In this document: one piece after another, positions 1 to 5,621 of the stretch
How the letters are laid out: every line of letters starts with the position of its first letter
How positions within the stretch are numbered: the first letter of the stretch is position 1
From: Bacillota bacterium
Lineage (GTDB): Bacteria; Bacillota_I; Bacilli_A; RFN20; CAG-826
Assembly (NCBI GenBank): GCA_030831415.1
Contig: JAURLC010000056.1
Span: 1-5,977 of the forward strand
Length of the DNA: 5,977 nucleotides
Direction of reading: 5' to 3'
The notes under the pieces: generated by a model
Database searches by the model: none
What the model was told of the DNA's origin: nothing
Seen by the model: only the letters and a program-made list of their open reading frames with translations
Translations under genes and position numbers: made by a program

Positions 1-2175
1 CTTGATGTAGAACGCTTTACTTTAGATGAAGGATTATCGCATGCAGTTAAAGAAGTCTTTATTAAACTTTATCGTGAAGGCCTTATTTATCAAGGTGAAC
101 GGATCATCAATTGGGATCCTGACCAACAAACTGCTCTTTCTAACATTGAAGTTATTCATAAAGAAATTGAAGGAAAATTTTATTATTTTGATTATGTATT
201 AGAGGATGGTAATACACACTTAACTGTCGCCACAACTCGCCCCGAAACTATGTTTGGAGACGTATGTTTGGTCGTTCATCCCGATGATGAACGCTATCAG
301 CATTTGATTGGAAAAAATGTTATCAATCCAGCGAATCAGCAACTTATTCCCATCTTAGCAGATAGTTATGTTGATCCAACTTTTGGAACTGGTGTCATGA
401 AATGTACACCTGCCCATGATGCCAACGATTTTGCGATAAGTGAACGCCTGCACTTAGCACGACCTTTATGCATCAATAAAGATGGAACGATGAATGAGTT
501 AGCTGGTTCTTTTCAAGGTTTAAATCGCTTTGAATGTCGCAAGCAACTAGTGATTGCAATTGAAAAAAGTGGAAAACTTATTAAAATTGAACCTATTGTT
601 CATGCCGTAGGTCATTCCGAACGAAGTGATGCGATTGTTGAACCATATTTATCCAAACAATGGTTTGTGAAAATGAAACCACTTGCCCAACGTGTCCTGG
701 ATTTACAAGCGAGTGAACAAAAAATTCGATTTTTTCCCGATCGATTTGAATCGACCTTACAACAATGGATGGAAAAAGTTGAAGATTGGTGTATTTCACG
801 TCAGCTTTGGTGGGGCCACCAAATTCCTGCTTGGTATCATAAAGAAACAGGGGAAGTGTACGTCGGAGTGGAACCTCCGAAAAATCATCAAGAGTATGTT
901 CAAGAAGCAGATGTGTTAGATACATGGTTTTCTTCCGCATTATGGCCTTTTTCTACCTTAGGTTGGCCCGATCAATCCCATTTACTTCAAGCGTATTTCC
1001 CAACATCTACGATGGTAACGGGTTATGACATCATTTTCTTTTGGGTTGCACGCATGGCCTTTCAATCGTTACATTTTTTAGGAAAAAAACCGTTTGAAGA
1101 TGTTCTTATTCACGGCATTATCCGCGACGCTCAAGGAAGGAAAATGTCGAAATCATTAGGCAATGGTGTGGACCCCATTCAAGTGATTGATCAATATGGT
1201 ACCGATGCCTTACGAATTTACCTAGCGTCAAACTCAAGCCCAGGTCAAGATACACGTTATATCGAAGAAAAAGTAGAGTCACAAGCGAATTATTTAAATA
1301 AAATTTGGAATTCTGCACGGTTTATTTTAAGTTATTTACCTGAAGATTTTACACCTCTTCCGTTTCAAAATGCCTCGCTTAGTGCTATCGATATTGGTTT
1401 ACTCACGCGTTTAAATACATTGATTGAACAAGTGCGATATAACTTAAATAAATATGAAATTGGTTTTGCTTCAAAACTTATGTATGACTTTGTGTACGAT
1501 GAATTCTGTTCGTGGTACTTAGAATTTTCAAAAGTGAATCTTCAAGGTGATGATGTCCATGCCAAACACGTATCTTTGAGTGTTCTCTATGAAGGGTTGA
1601 AAGCTATTTTGATTATGCTTCATCCTTTTGCTCCATTTATTACTGAAGAAATTTACAGTCGTTTCCCCGTTAATCGTACGTCTATTTTTATGGAGACGTA
1701 TCCTGATCCTTTTGCGATTCCTCAAGATGAAGGAATGTATGAACGAATTCAACGCATTATTCAAGATGTTCGAGCATATAAAGTACGTCAACAACTTGCC
1801 CCAAATGCATCTTTGAATCTTACACTAGACTTTAATGATAGTCCTTCACTTCAACCATATTTAAGACTACTCGAACGGATGACCTTTTCGACGGTACGAT
1901 TAGAAGCTGTTGCCTTATCTGCCACAATGGAGCGGATCGTTTATGCAGATGGGAGTCTCGTGATAGAACAAGTTGTCGATAAAGACGCTATCAAACACTC
2001 GTTGCTTTCACAAAAAGCCTTGGAAGAATCCGAGATTTTGCGAGCAACCAAGATGTTAGCGAACCCCAATTTTTTAGCGAAAGCACCGGAAGCAAAAGTA
2101 CAAGAAGAAAAAGATAAACTTGCATTACATCAACAAAAATTATCCATCATTTTAGAGAAATTAAACGCCTTATAG
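1..2175 (+). CDS. valS: Valyl-tRNA synthetase, 5'-truncated by the window edge
   Basis: Cytoplasmic class I aminoacyl-tRNA synthetase that charges tRNA-Val with valine and edits mischarged threonine. The frame is open from base 1, so the gene begins upstream; 724 codons are present against roughly 880 in full-length bacterial ValRS. The N-terminal Rossmann part with the HIGH signature is missing only because of the window edge. Visible in order: the CP1 editing domain, with TTRPETM at fragment residues 78-84 and GTGVMKCTPAHDANDF at 129-144; the return to the catalytic core with WWGHQIPAWY and DVLDTWFSSALWPFSTLGWP; the KMSKS loop, intact at residues 381-385 (bases 1141-1155); the anticodon-binding helical domain; and a C-terminal charged helix ending KLSIILEKLNAL, the tRNA-binding coiled coil of this family. 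It ends with TAG. The ATG at 250 is an internal methionine in the editing motif, not a start. No terminator follows, so it is probably cotranscribed with the small ORF and radC. Confidence 0.97.
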   Translation, partial: LDVERFTLDEGLSHAVKEVFIKLYREGLIYQGERIINWDPDQQTALSNIEVIHKEIEGKFYYFDYVLEDGNTHLTVATTRPETMFGDVCLVVHPDDERYQHLIGKNVINPANQQLIPILADSYVDPTFGTGVMKCTPAHDANDFAISERLHLARPLCINKDGTMNELAGSFQGLNRFECRKQLVIAIEKSGKLIKIEPIVHAVGHSERSDAIVEPYLSKQWFVKMKPLAQRVLDLQASEQKIRFFPDRFESTLQQWMEKVEDWCISRQLWWGHQIPAWYHKETGEVYVGVEPPKNHQEYVQEADVLDTWFSSALWPFSTLGWPDQSHLLQAYFPTSTMVTGYDIIFFWVARMAFQSLHFLGKKPFEDVLIHGIIRDAQGRKMSKSLGNGVDPIQVIDQYGTDALRIYLASNSSPGQDTRYIEEKVESQANYLNKIWNSARFILSYLPEDFTPLPFQNASLSAIDIGLLTRLNTLIEQVRYNLNKYEIGFASKLMYDFVYDEFCSWYLEFSKVNLQGDDVHAKHVSLSVLYEGLKAILIMLHPFAPFITEEIYSRFPVNRTSIFMETYPDPFAIPQDEGMYERIQRIIQDVRAYKVRQQLAPNASLNLTLDFNDSPSLQPYLRLLERMTFSTVRLEAVALSATMERIVYADGSLVIEQVVDKDAIKHSLLSQKALEESEILRATKMLANPNFLAKAPEAKVQEEKDKLALHQQKLSIILEKLNAL

Positions 2176-2186
2176 GTTAATCGTTC

Positions 2187-2215
2187 TCCTCCCCACCTAT
2201 TGTGAAGTAGGAGGA
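2187..2215 (+). promoter_or_regulatory. Possible stem-loop masking the ribosome binding site of the small ORF
   Basis: TCCTCC at 2187-2192 is the perfect complement of GGAGGA at 2210-2215, which contains most of the Shine-Dalgarno sequence of the small ORF starting at 2223. An alternative, shorter-loop pairing is CCTA (2196-2199) with TAGG (2208-2211), extended past one mismatch by CC/GG (2193-2194 with 2213-2214). Either fold would occlude the ribosome binding site. There is no T-tract, so it is not an intrinsic terminator of valS. Regulation is inferred from complementarity alone. Confidence 0.4.
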
Positions 2216-2222
2216 AATACTG

Positions 2223-2399
2223 ATGGAAAAAATCCCTTTTTCAGAATGGTCAACAATTAGAGGAGGCGAACCGGTTACGTTAGGCGCGGTGATGGCGGTC
2301 ATGGTTATCGCGTTAACCGCAGTAATTGTTTATCGACTTTTTATGTCTTCTGCAGGAAAAGCATCTATACCAGGTGGTTTCCAATTTGAATGGAAATAA
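2223..2399 (+). CDS. Small hydrophobic peptide with a double-glycine-type leader (58 aa)
   Basis: ATG at 2223 is preceded by a strong Shine-Dalgarno sequence AGGAGG (2209-2214, 8-nt spacing); the stop is TAA at 2397-2399. The N-terminus MEKIPFSEWSTIRGG fits the double-glycine leader pattern of bacteriocin and pheromone precursors: hydrophobic at -12 (Ile4), Glu at -8 (Glu8), hydrophobic at -7 (Trp9), Ile at -4 (Ile12), Gly-Gly at -2/-1 (14-15). Cleavage there would release a 43-residue peptide with a hydrophobic segment at about residues 18-40 (LGAVMAVMVIALTAVIVY core), a short polar linker, and a C-terminal tail KASIPGGFQFEWK. The sequence could instead be a single-pass small membrane protein whose GG is coincidental. 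No C39-peptidase ABC transporter or immunity gene is visible in the window. It sits 47 nt after valS and overlaps the proposed radC start by 14 nt, suggesting translational coupling. The gene call is fairly secure; secretion and function are inference. Confidence 0.75.
   Translation: MEKIPFSEWSTIRGGEPVTLGAVMAVMVIALTAVIVYRLFMSSAGKASIPGGFQFEWK
2372..2377 (+). promoter_or_regulatory. Ribosome binding site deciding the radC start
   Basis: AGGTGG lies 8 nt before the TTG at 2386. It is inside the end of the small ORF and one mismatch from AGGAGG. No ATG is available in the radC frame upstream of the conserved ERPREK region, so this site favours the TTG start over the GTG at 2374 (which overlaps it) and over the distant TTG at 2326. 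Confidence 0.6.
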
Positions 2400-3078
2400 G
2401 CTTCACCAACCTTTTTCGACCTTACCGTTTTTTGAAAGACCGCGAGAAAAAGCTAAAGCATTCGGGGTAAAACAATTAACGAATGTTGAATTGCTTGCCA
2501 TTATGTTATCGAGTGGTATCAAGGGTCAGTCGGTCATGGTCATCGCCGATCAAATTATGAAATCGTGTGGTAGTTTATCCTCTTTCGTTAAATTAACCTT
2601 TCCTCAATGGCTTGATATGCCAGGTATTTCGCATGTGAAAGCATTACAAATGTTGGCGATGATTGAGCTTTTCCAACGTATTGAAAAAGAGGGTGTAGAA
2701 ACGATGAGTTTTAAAGATCCACAAGCTATTTATGCGCACTATCGATTGCGATTTGGAACACTCCATGATGAACAATTACTCGTTATAAAACTCAATCATC
2801 GCCTTCAATACACGGGGGAAACGTTACTACGTTTAGGTTCCCAAGCGAGTGTTTCGTTGGAATTACGCGATGTTTTTGTGGATTTATTAAAGTCGAACAC
2901 CAAAAAATTTATTCTCGTCCATAATCATCCTTCTGGAGACGTGACGCCATCGCAAAATGATATTGCGTTAACCTTAACATTAATTCAAGAAGCAAGGAAA
3001 TTAGGTTTTGTCCTATTGGATCATGTCATTTTATCGCTTCATGGATATTTTTCGATGAAAGAGCATCATATTTTTTAA
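2386..3078 (+). CDS. radC: RadC/JAB-domain protein (UPF0758 family)
   Basis: Member of the RadC family, historically linked to DNA repair though its cellular role remains unsettled. With the TTG start at 2386 the product is 230 residues, close to the usual size of about 225-230. Visible in order: an N-terminal FFERPREKAKAFGVKQLTNV segment (residues 15-34), the family's helical entry motif; a helix-hairpin-helix-like DMPGISHVKALQMLAMIEL (77-95); and the C-terminal MPN/JAB metallo-domain with Glu129 (HDEQ), HNHPSGD at 179-185 and Ser189/Asp192, giving the expected E...HxH...S..D metal-binding set. All key residues are present. Reading back to TTG 2326 adds 20 residues that merely shadow the small ORF in another frame. 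The likely start lies inside the last codons of the small ORF, so translation may be coupled to it. Ends with TAA just before the rplU promoter. Confidence 0.93.
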   Translation: MNGNKLHQPFSTLPFFERPREKAKAFGVKQLTNVELLAIMLSSGIKGQSVMVIADQIMKSCGSLSSFVKLTFPQWLDMPGISHVKALQMLAMIELFQRIEKEGVETMSFKDPQAIYAHYRLRFGTLHDEQLLVIKLNHRLQYTGETLLRLGSQASVSLELRDVFVDLLKSNTKKFILVHNHPSGDVTPSQNDIALTLTLIQEARKLGFVLLDHVILSLHGYFSMKEHHIF

Positions 3079-3088
3079 GAAGGATTGA

Positions 3089-3117
3089 TTGACATTTTTT
3101 CGATTGCTTGGTATATT
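3089..3117 (+). promoter_or_regulatory. Sigma-A type promoter of the rplU-prp-rpmA operon
   Basis: Perfect -35 TTGACA (3089-3094), 17-bp spacer, -10 TATATT (3112-3117), preceded by TG at 3109-3110 in the extended -10 position. Predicted transcription start is about 3124, leaving a leader of about 100 nt before rplU. It lies just after the radC stop, so ribosomal protein genes have their own strong promoter. Confidence 0.85.
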
Positions 3118-3119
3118 AA

Positions 3120-3212
3120 CTGAGTTGTTGCCTCACAAGCTCCAACCGCTTCTCAAGGTAGCTAACGTATTCTTGAAAAACAGAATAGACCGTCCGAGCG
3201 AGTCATGTGATT
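3120..3212 (+). ncRNA. Candidate L21 leader RNA (5' UTR of rplU)
   Basis: About 100 nt of non-coding transcribed leader lies between the promoter and the rplU ribosome binding site. This is the position and size of the L21 leader, a structured autoregulatory mRNA element known upstream of rplU in Firmicutes. Local helices can be drawn: TGAG (3121-3124) with CTCA (3132-3135), AAGC (3137-3140) with GCTT (3148-3151), TATTCT (3168-3173) with AGAATA (3182-3187), and GAC (3188-3190) with GTC (3202-3204). Some alternatives exclude each other. Assignment rests mainly on context and on drawn helices, not on a covariance match. Confidence 0.55.
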
Positions 3213-3224
3213 AGGGAGGTATTT

Positions 3225-3533
3225 ATGTACGCGATTATCATCACCGGTGGTAAACAGCTTAAGGTCGAAATCGGCCAAAAGATTTTTGTTGAAAAAATTG
3301 ATGCTGAACCAGGCGCTGTCGTGACCTTTGATCAAGTTCTCTTGGTCTCGGACAAAACTCTTAAAGTGGGAAGTCCAATGGTCAAAGGCGCAAAAGTTAC
3401 CGCTAAAGTTGAAAAGCAAGGCTTAAGTAAAAAGCTGACGGTCTTTACGTATCACGCAAAACACAACGTGAAACGCAAATTAGGCCATCGTCAACCTTAT
3501 ACAAGTCTTGTGATCGAATCAATCGAAGGTTAA
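3225..3533 (+). CDS. rplU: Large-subunit ribosomal protein L21 (bL21)
   Basis: Structural protein of the 50S subunit that binds 23S rRNA. The product is 102 residues, the normal length. It opens with the hallmark MYAIIITGGKQLKVEIGQ and ends with the conserved C-terminal HNVKRKLGHRQPYTSLVIES, the rRNA-binding end. ATG 3225 is chosen because of the strong ribosome binding site AGGGAGGT (3213-3220) and because family members begin MYAII; the GTG at 3207 would place the ribosome binding site inside the gene. It is the first gene of a three-gene operon (4-nt gap to prp) and is probably autoregulated through the leader RNA upstream. Confidence 0.98.
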   Translation: MYAIIITGGKQLKVEIGQKIFVEKIDAEPGAVVTFDQVLLVSDKTLKVGSPMVKGAKVTAKVEKQGLSKKLTVFTYHAKHNVKRKLGHRQPYTSLVIESIEG

Positions 3534-3537
3534 GTTC

Positions 3538-3846
3538 ATGATTCATGTCACCATACGTAGAAAACAACAACTCATCTACGTCTTCAAAGTGACCGGACAT
3601 GCCTTAAGTGCTCCTTATGGAGAAGACCTGGTGTGTGCAGGCGTCTCTGCAATTGTAACCGGGGCTGCTAATGCATTTGATTCCAAAGGTATTCGCATCC
3701 ATCTTCAAGAAGGAAAAGCGGATTTTCAAGTCGACGATTTGGAAAACAAGCATCATCAAACCATTCTTGAACTCATGAAAATACAACTTAAAACCATTTC
3801 CGAATCCAATCCAAAATATATCCAAATGAATGAAAAGGAGGATTAA
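3538..3846 (+). CDS. prp: Ribosomal-processing cysteine protease Prp (YsxB family)
   Basis: Cysteine protease that removes the N-terminal extension of L27 in Firmicutes and relatives, a step required for functional ribosomes in Staphylococcus aureus. The 102-residue product is of typical size. The catalytic pair is visible as His21 in the GHAL motif and Cys33 in EDLVCAGVSAI, in the arrangement of the S. aureus enzyme (His22/Cys34). Modest ribosome binding site GAAGGT (3525-3530). It lies between rplU and rpmA, the standard arrangement, and its substrate is encoded 4 nt downstream. The tail is lysine/glutamate-rich; its last codons carry the AAGGAGG that serves rpmA. Confidence 0.96.
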   Translation: MIHVTIRRKQQLIYVFKVTGHALSAPYGEDLVCAGVSAIVTGAANAFDSKGIRIHLQEGKADFQVDDLENKHHQTILELMKIQLKTISESNPKYIQMNEKED

Positions 3847-3850
3847 TTCC

Positions 3851-4141
3851 ATGCGATTCACATTAAACTTACAACTGTTCGCCTCGAAAAAAGGTGTTGG
3901 ATCAACACGTAACGGTCGTGATTCACACTCTAAACGATTAGGTGCAAAAGCAAGTGACGGTGAACTTGTCACTGCCGGAAGCATTCTTTATCGTCAACGT
4001 GGAACGAAAATTCATCCCGGTCTTAATACGATGCGAGGTGGCGATGACACCATCTTCGCTACGAAGACTGGAAAAGTTAAATTCCAACGTTGGGGCAAAT
4101 CAAGAACTAAAGTTAACATCATCGAAGTTGCTGCTGAATAA
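3851..4141 (+). CDS. rpmA: Large-subunit ribosomal protein L27 (bL27) with cleavable N-terminal extension
   Basis: 50S protein whose flexible N-terminus reaches the peptidyl transferase centre. The product is 96 residues. The extension MRFTLNLQLF (residues 1-10) is followed by ASKKGVGSTRNGRDSHSKRL, where the mature protein should begin at Ala11 after Prp cleavage within the LQLF-ASKKG motif. The core motifs GRDS, GSILYRQRGT and HPG are intact. The ribosome binding site AAGGAGG (3835-3841) is strong and overlaps the end of prp. It is the last gene of the rplU operon and is followed directly by an intrinsic terminator. Presence of both the extension and the protease is a diagnostic Firmicutes-type trait. 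Confidence 0.98.
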   Translation: MRFTLNLQLFASKKGVGSTRNGRDSHSKRLGAKASDGELVTAGSILYRQRGTKIHPGLNTMRGGDDTIFATKTGKVKFQRWGKSRTKVNIIEVAAE

Positions 4142-4146
4142 TCGAC

Positions 4147-4175
4147 AAAAAGACCACATTATGTGGTCTTTTTTT
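4147..4175 (+). terminator. Intrinsic terminator after rpmA
   Basis: GACCACA (4152-4158) pairs with TGTGGTC (4162-4168) around the loop TTA. Five A's before the stem and seven T's after it extend the helix and supply the U-tract. The A-tract on the other side makes it potentially bidirectional. It closes the rplU-prp-rpmA transcript 6 nt past the rpmA stop. Confidence 0.92.
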
Positions 4176-4183
4176 GTTATACT
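4175..4183 (+). promoter_or_regulatory. Extended -10 promoter for the glycosyltransferase gene
   Basis: TG at 4175-4176, one base, then TATACT (4178-4183): a good extended -10 element that begins at the last T of the terminator T-tract. There is no convincing -35 at 17 bp upstream (the sequence there is the terminator stem). The usual start point 7 nt past the -10 is position 4190, which is the A of the downstream ATG. Assignment is by motif and spacing only. Confidence 0.6.
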
Positions 4184-4189
4184 ATTTTT

Positions 4190-5134
4190 ATGAAAAAGAT
4201 CTCAATTATCGTTCCAATGTACAACGAAGAAAAAGTCGTCAAACTTTTTTTTGCTGCCATAGATGACGTATTGAATAATATTAAAGGTTACGCCTTCGAG
4301 CTAGTTGTTGTAAATGACGGAAGTAAAGATCAAACCTATTCTTTGTTACTTGAAGAACAACAACATCGCAAAAATCTTGTATTAGTGAACTTGTCACGTA
4401 ATTTTGGTCATGAACCTGCCGTTGCGGCTGGGATTGCATCTGCTAGCGGGGATGCTTTAATTCCAATGGATGCAGACTTACAAGATCCACCAAGTCTCAT
4501 CGTTCAACTCATCGAAAAGTTTGAAGAAGGTTATGAAGTCGTTAATGCAAAACGAAAAACGCGTCATGAAGATACTTTTTTAAAACGCTTTACTGCCATT
4601 CAGTTTTATAAATTTATTGCCCGATTATCTGGCAAAGTTAAGATTCCTCAAAATGTCGGTCATTTTCGATTGATTTCACGTCGCGTTGCTGATGAAGTCA
4701 TTCGCTTAACGGAACGTAATCGAGTGTTTCGAATTGAAGTTCCGTTTGTAGGGTTTAAAACGACTGAAGTTCTCTTTAATCGTCCAAAACGAATCGCAGG
4801 TGAAACCCACTACAATCTCAAGAGTATGGTTAAATTAGCGATAGATTCGATTGCGAGCACAACCTCAGTTCCGTTGATTTGGCCCACTTATGTTGCAATT
4901 TTTTGGGAGTTTATCGTTGGTGGAAGCATGATTACCCAACTCGTACTTTTTTTATTAGGAATGGGTGATGCGACCCTTCATATTATGTGGTTGATTGGAA
5001 ATGTTCTTGGATTAGGATTTGTTTTACTCTTTTATGTATTGGCGATAGTTTCTCTCTACATATCGCGCGTATTTATCGAAACACAAAATCGCCCTTTTTA
5101 TGTCATTGATACCGTTGTGAAGTCGGACGAATAA
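4190..5134 (+). CDS. GT2 family polyprenyl-phosphate glycosyltransferase (GtrB/DPM1-like), membrane-anchored
   Basis: Probably transfers a sugar from a nucleotide sugar to a polyprenyl phosphate on the inner face of the membrane, for later use in lipid or surface glycan modification; the actual sugar cannot be told. The product is 314 residues, typical for GtrB-like enzymes. Visible: nucleotide-binding start ISIIVPMYNEE (residues 4-14), VVVNDGSKDQT (39-49), SRNFGHEPAV (69-78), the metal-binding DXD as D94-A95-D96 in MDADLQDPP, GHFRLISRR (157-165), RNRVFR (176-181), AGETHY (203-208), then two membrane helices at about 233-258 and 263-291 and a family-like end YISRVFIETQNRPFY. ATG 4190 is chosen because the family starts here; the GTG at 4163 lies inside the terminator stem. 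There is no Shine-Dalgarno sequence upstream, and the promoter position suggests a leaderless mRNA. obgE follows by 3 nt, so the two are probably cotranscribed. Confidence 0.9.
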   Translation: MKKISIIVPMYNEEKVVKLFFAAIDDVLNNIKGYAFELVVVNDGSKDQTYSLLLEEQQHRKNLVLVNLSRNFGHEPAVAAGIASASGDALIPMDADLQDPPSLIVQLIEKFEEGYEVVNAKRKTRHEDTFLKRFTAIQFYKFIARLSGKVKIPQNVGHFRLISRRVADEVIRLTERNRVFRIEVPFVGFKTTEVLFNRPKRIAGETHYNLKSMVKLAIDSIASTTSVPLIWPTYVAIFWEFIVGGSMITQLVLFLLGMGDATLHIMWLIGNVLGLGFVLLFYVLAIVSLYISRVFIETQNRPFYVIDTVVKSDE

Positions 5135-5137
5135 AGT

Positions 5138-5617
5138 ATGTTTATTGATCGCGTGACGCTAGAAATAAAAGCCGGAAAAGGTGGCGATGGAGCCATCTCT
5201 TTTTTACGCTTAAAGTACATGGAGCATGGGGGACCTGATGGGGGTGGGGGTGGTCGAGGAGGATCGGTTTACTTTCAAGCTAGTCCTTCGGAAACTACAC
5301 TTTATGCATTTAAATACAAAAAGAAAATTAGTGCAGAGGACGGGGAAAAAGGGGGGGCTCGTGACCGTTATGGTAAATCCGCAGAGGATATTCTTATCTC
5401 CGTCCCGATTGGTACATTAATTTATGATGCTAAAACTGGTTCCTTACTCGCTGATTTAATCGAGGTTCACAAACCTGTCTTAATTGCCAAAGGCGGTCGA
5501 GGAGGACGAGGCAATGCAACGTTTAAGTCCTCGGTCAATCGTGCCCCAAGAATTGCACAAAATGGTGATCCAGGCGAGAAATTATCCATTCGTTTAGAAT
5601 TAAAACTTTTAGCAGAT
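5138..5617 (+). CDS. obgE: GTPase Obg, N-terminal domain only; interrupted by a sequence junction
   Basis: Obg is a ribosome-associated GTPase for 50S maturation and stress control, normally about 430 residues. The first 160 residues are normal: MFIDRVTLEIKAGKGGDGAI, the glycine-rich runs GGPDGGGGGRGGSVYF and AKGGRGGRGNATF, and RLELKLLAD, which in the family leads straight into the GTPase P-loop (VGLVGFPNAGKS). Here residue 161 onward reads NLSTRVSVVV and stops at TGA 5648-5650, so the whole GTPase domain is missing. The ten odd residues come from reading the opposite strand of an unrelated gene. The native sequence therefore ends at about 5617; the apparent 170-residue protein is most likely an artefact of a chimeric join. 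The start ATG is 3 nt past the glycosyltransferase stop with no clear ribosome binding site, implying translational coupling. Confidence 0.9.
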
Positions 5618-5621
5618 AATC
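5612..5621. other. Junction between the bacterial chromosome and unrelated phage-like sequence
   Basis: Left of this point the plus strand encodes Obg up to the conserved LELKLLAD. Right of it the minus strand carries an open frame of tail-fibre type. The two genes meet head-on with both reading frames broken, and no inverted repeats, target duplication, att-like site or integrase are visible. The exact base cannot be fixed because a few bases may be shared by both sides. Confidence 0.85.

Noticed and set aside
593..1794. Several antisense and alternate-frame ORFs within valS
   Set aside because: They overlap a clearly conserved gene, have no ribosome binding sites or recognisable motifs, and are expected by chance.
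2260..2268. AGAGGAGGC inside the small ORF as a second ribosome binding site
   Set aside because: No start codon lies at a suitable distance; the bases simply encode Arg-Gly-Gly of the leader.
2326..2385. Upstream TTG start for radC
   Set aside because: The added residues are only the out-of-frame reading of the small ORF and would make RadC longer than its family.
3207..3224. Upstream GTG start for rplU
   Set aside because: It would place the strong AGGGAGGT ribosome binding site inside the gene, and L21 proteins begin MYAII at the ATG at 3225.
3604..3984. Minus-strand ORF across prp and rpmA
   Set aside because: It is antisense to two well-identified genes and has no recognisable protein features.
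4163..4189. Upstream GTG start for the glycosyltransferase
   Set aside because: It lies within the terminator stem, has no ribosome binding site, and adds nine residues before the conserved family start.
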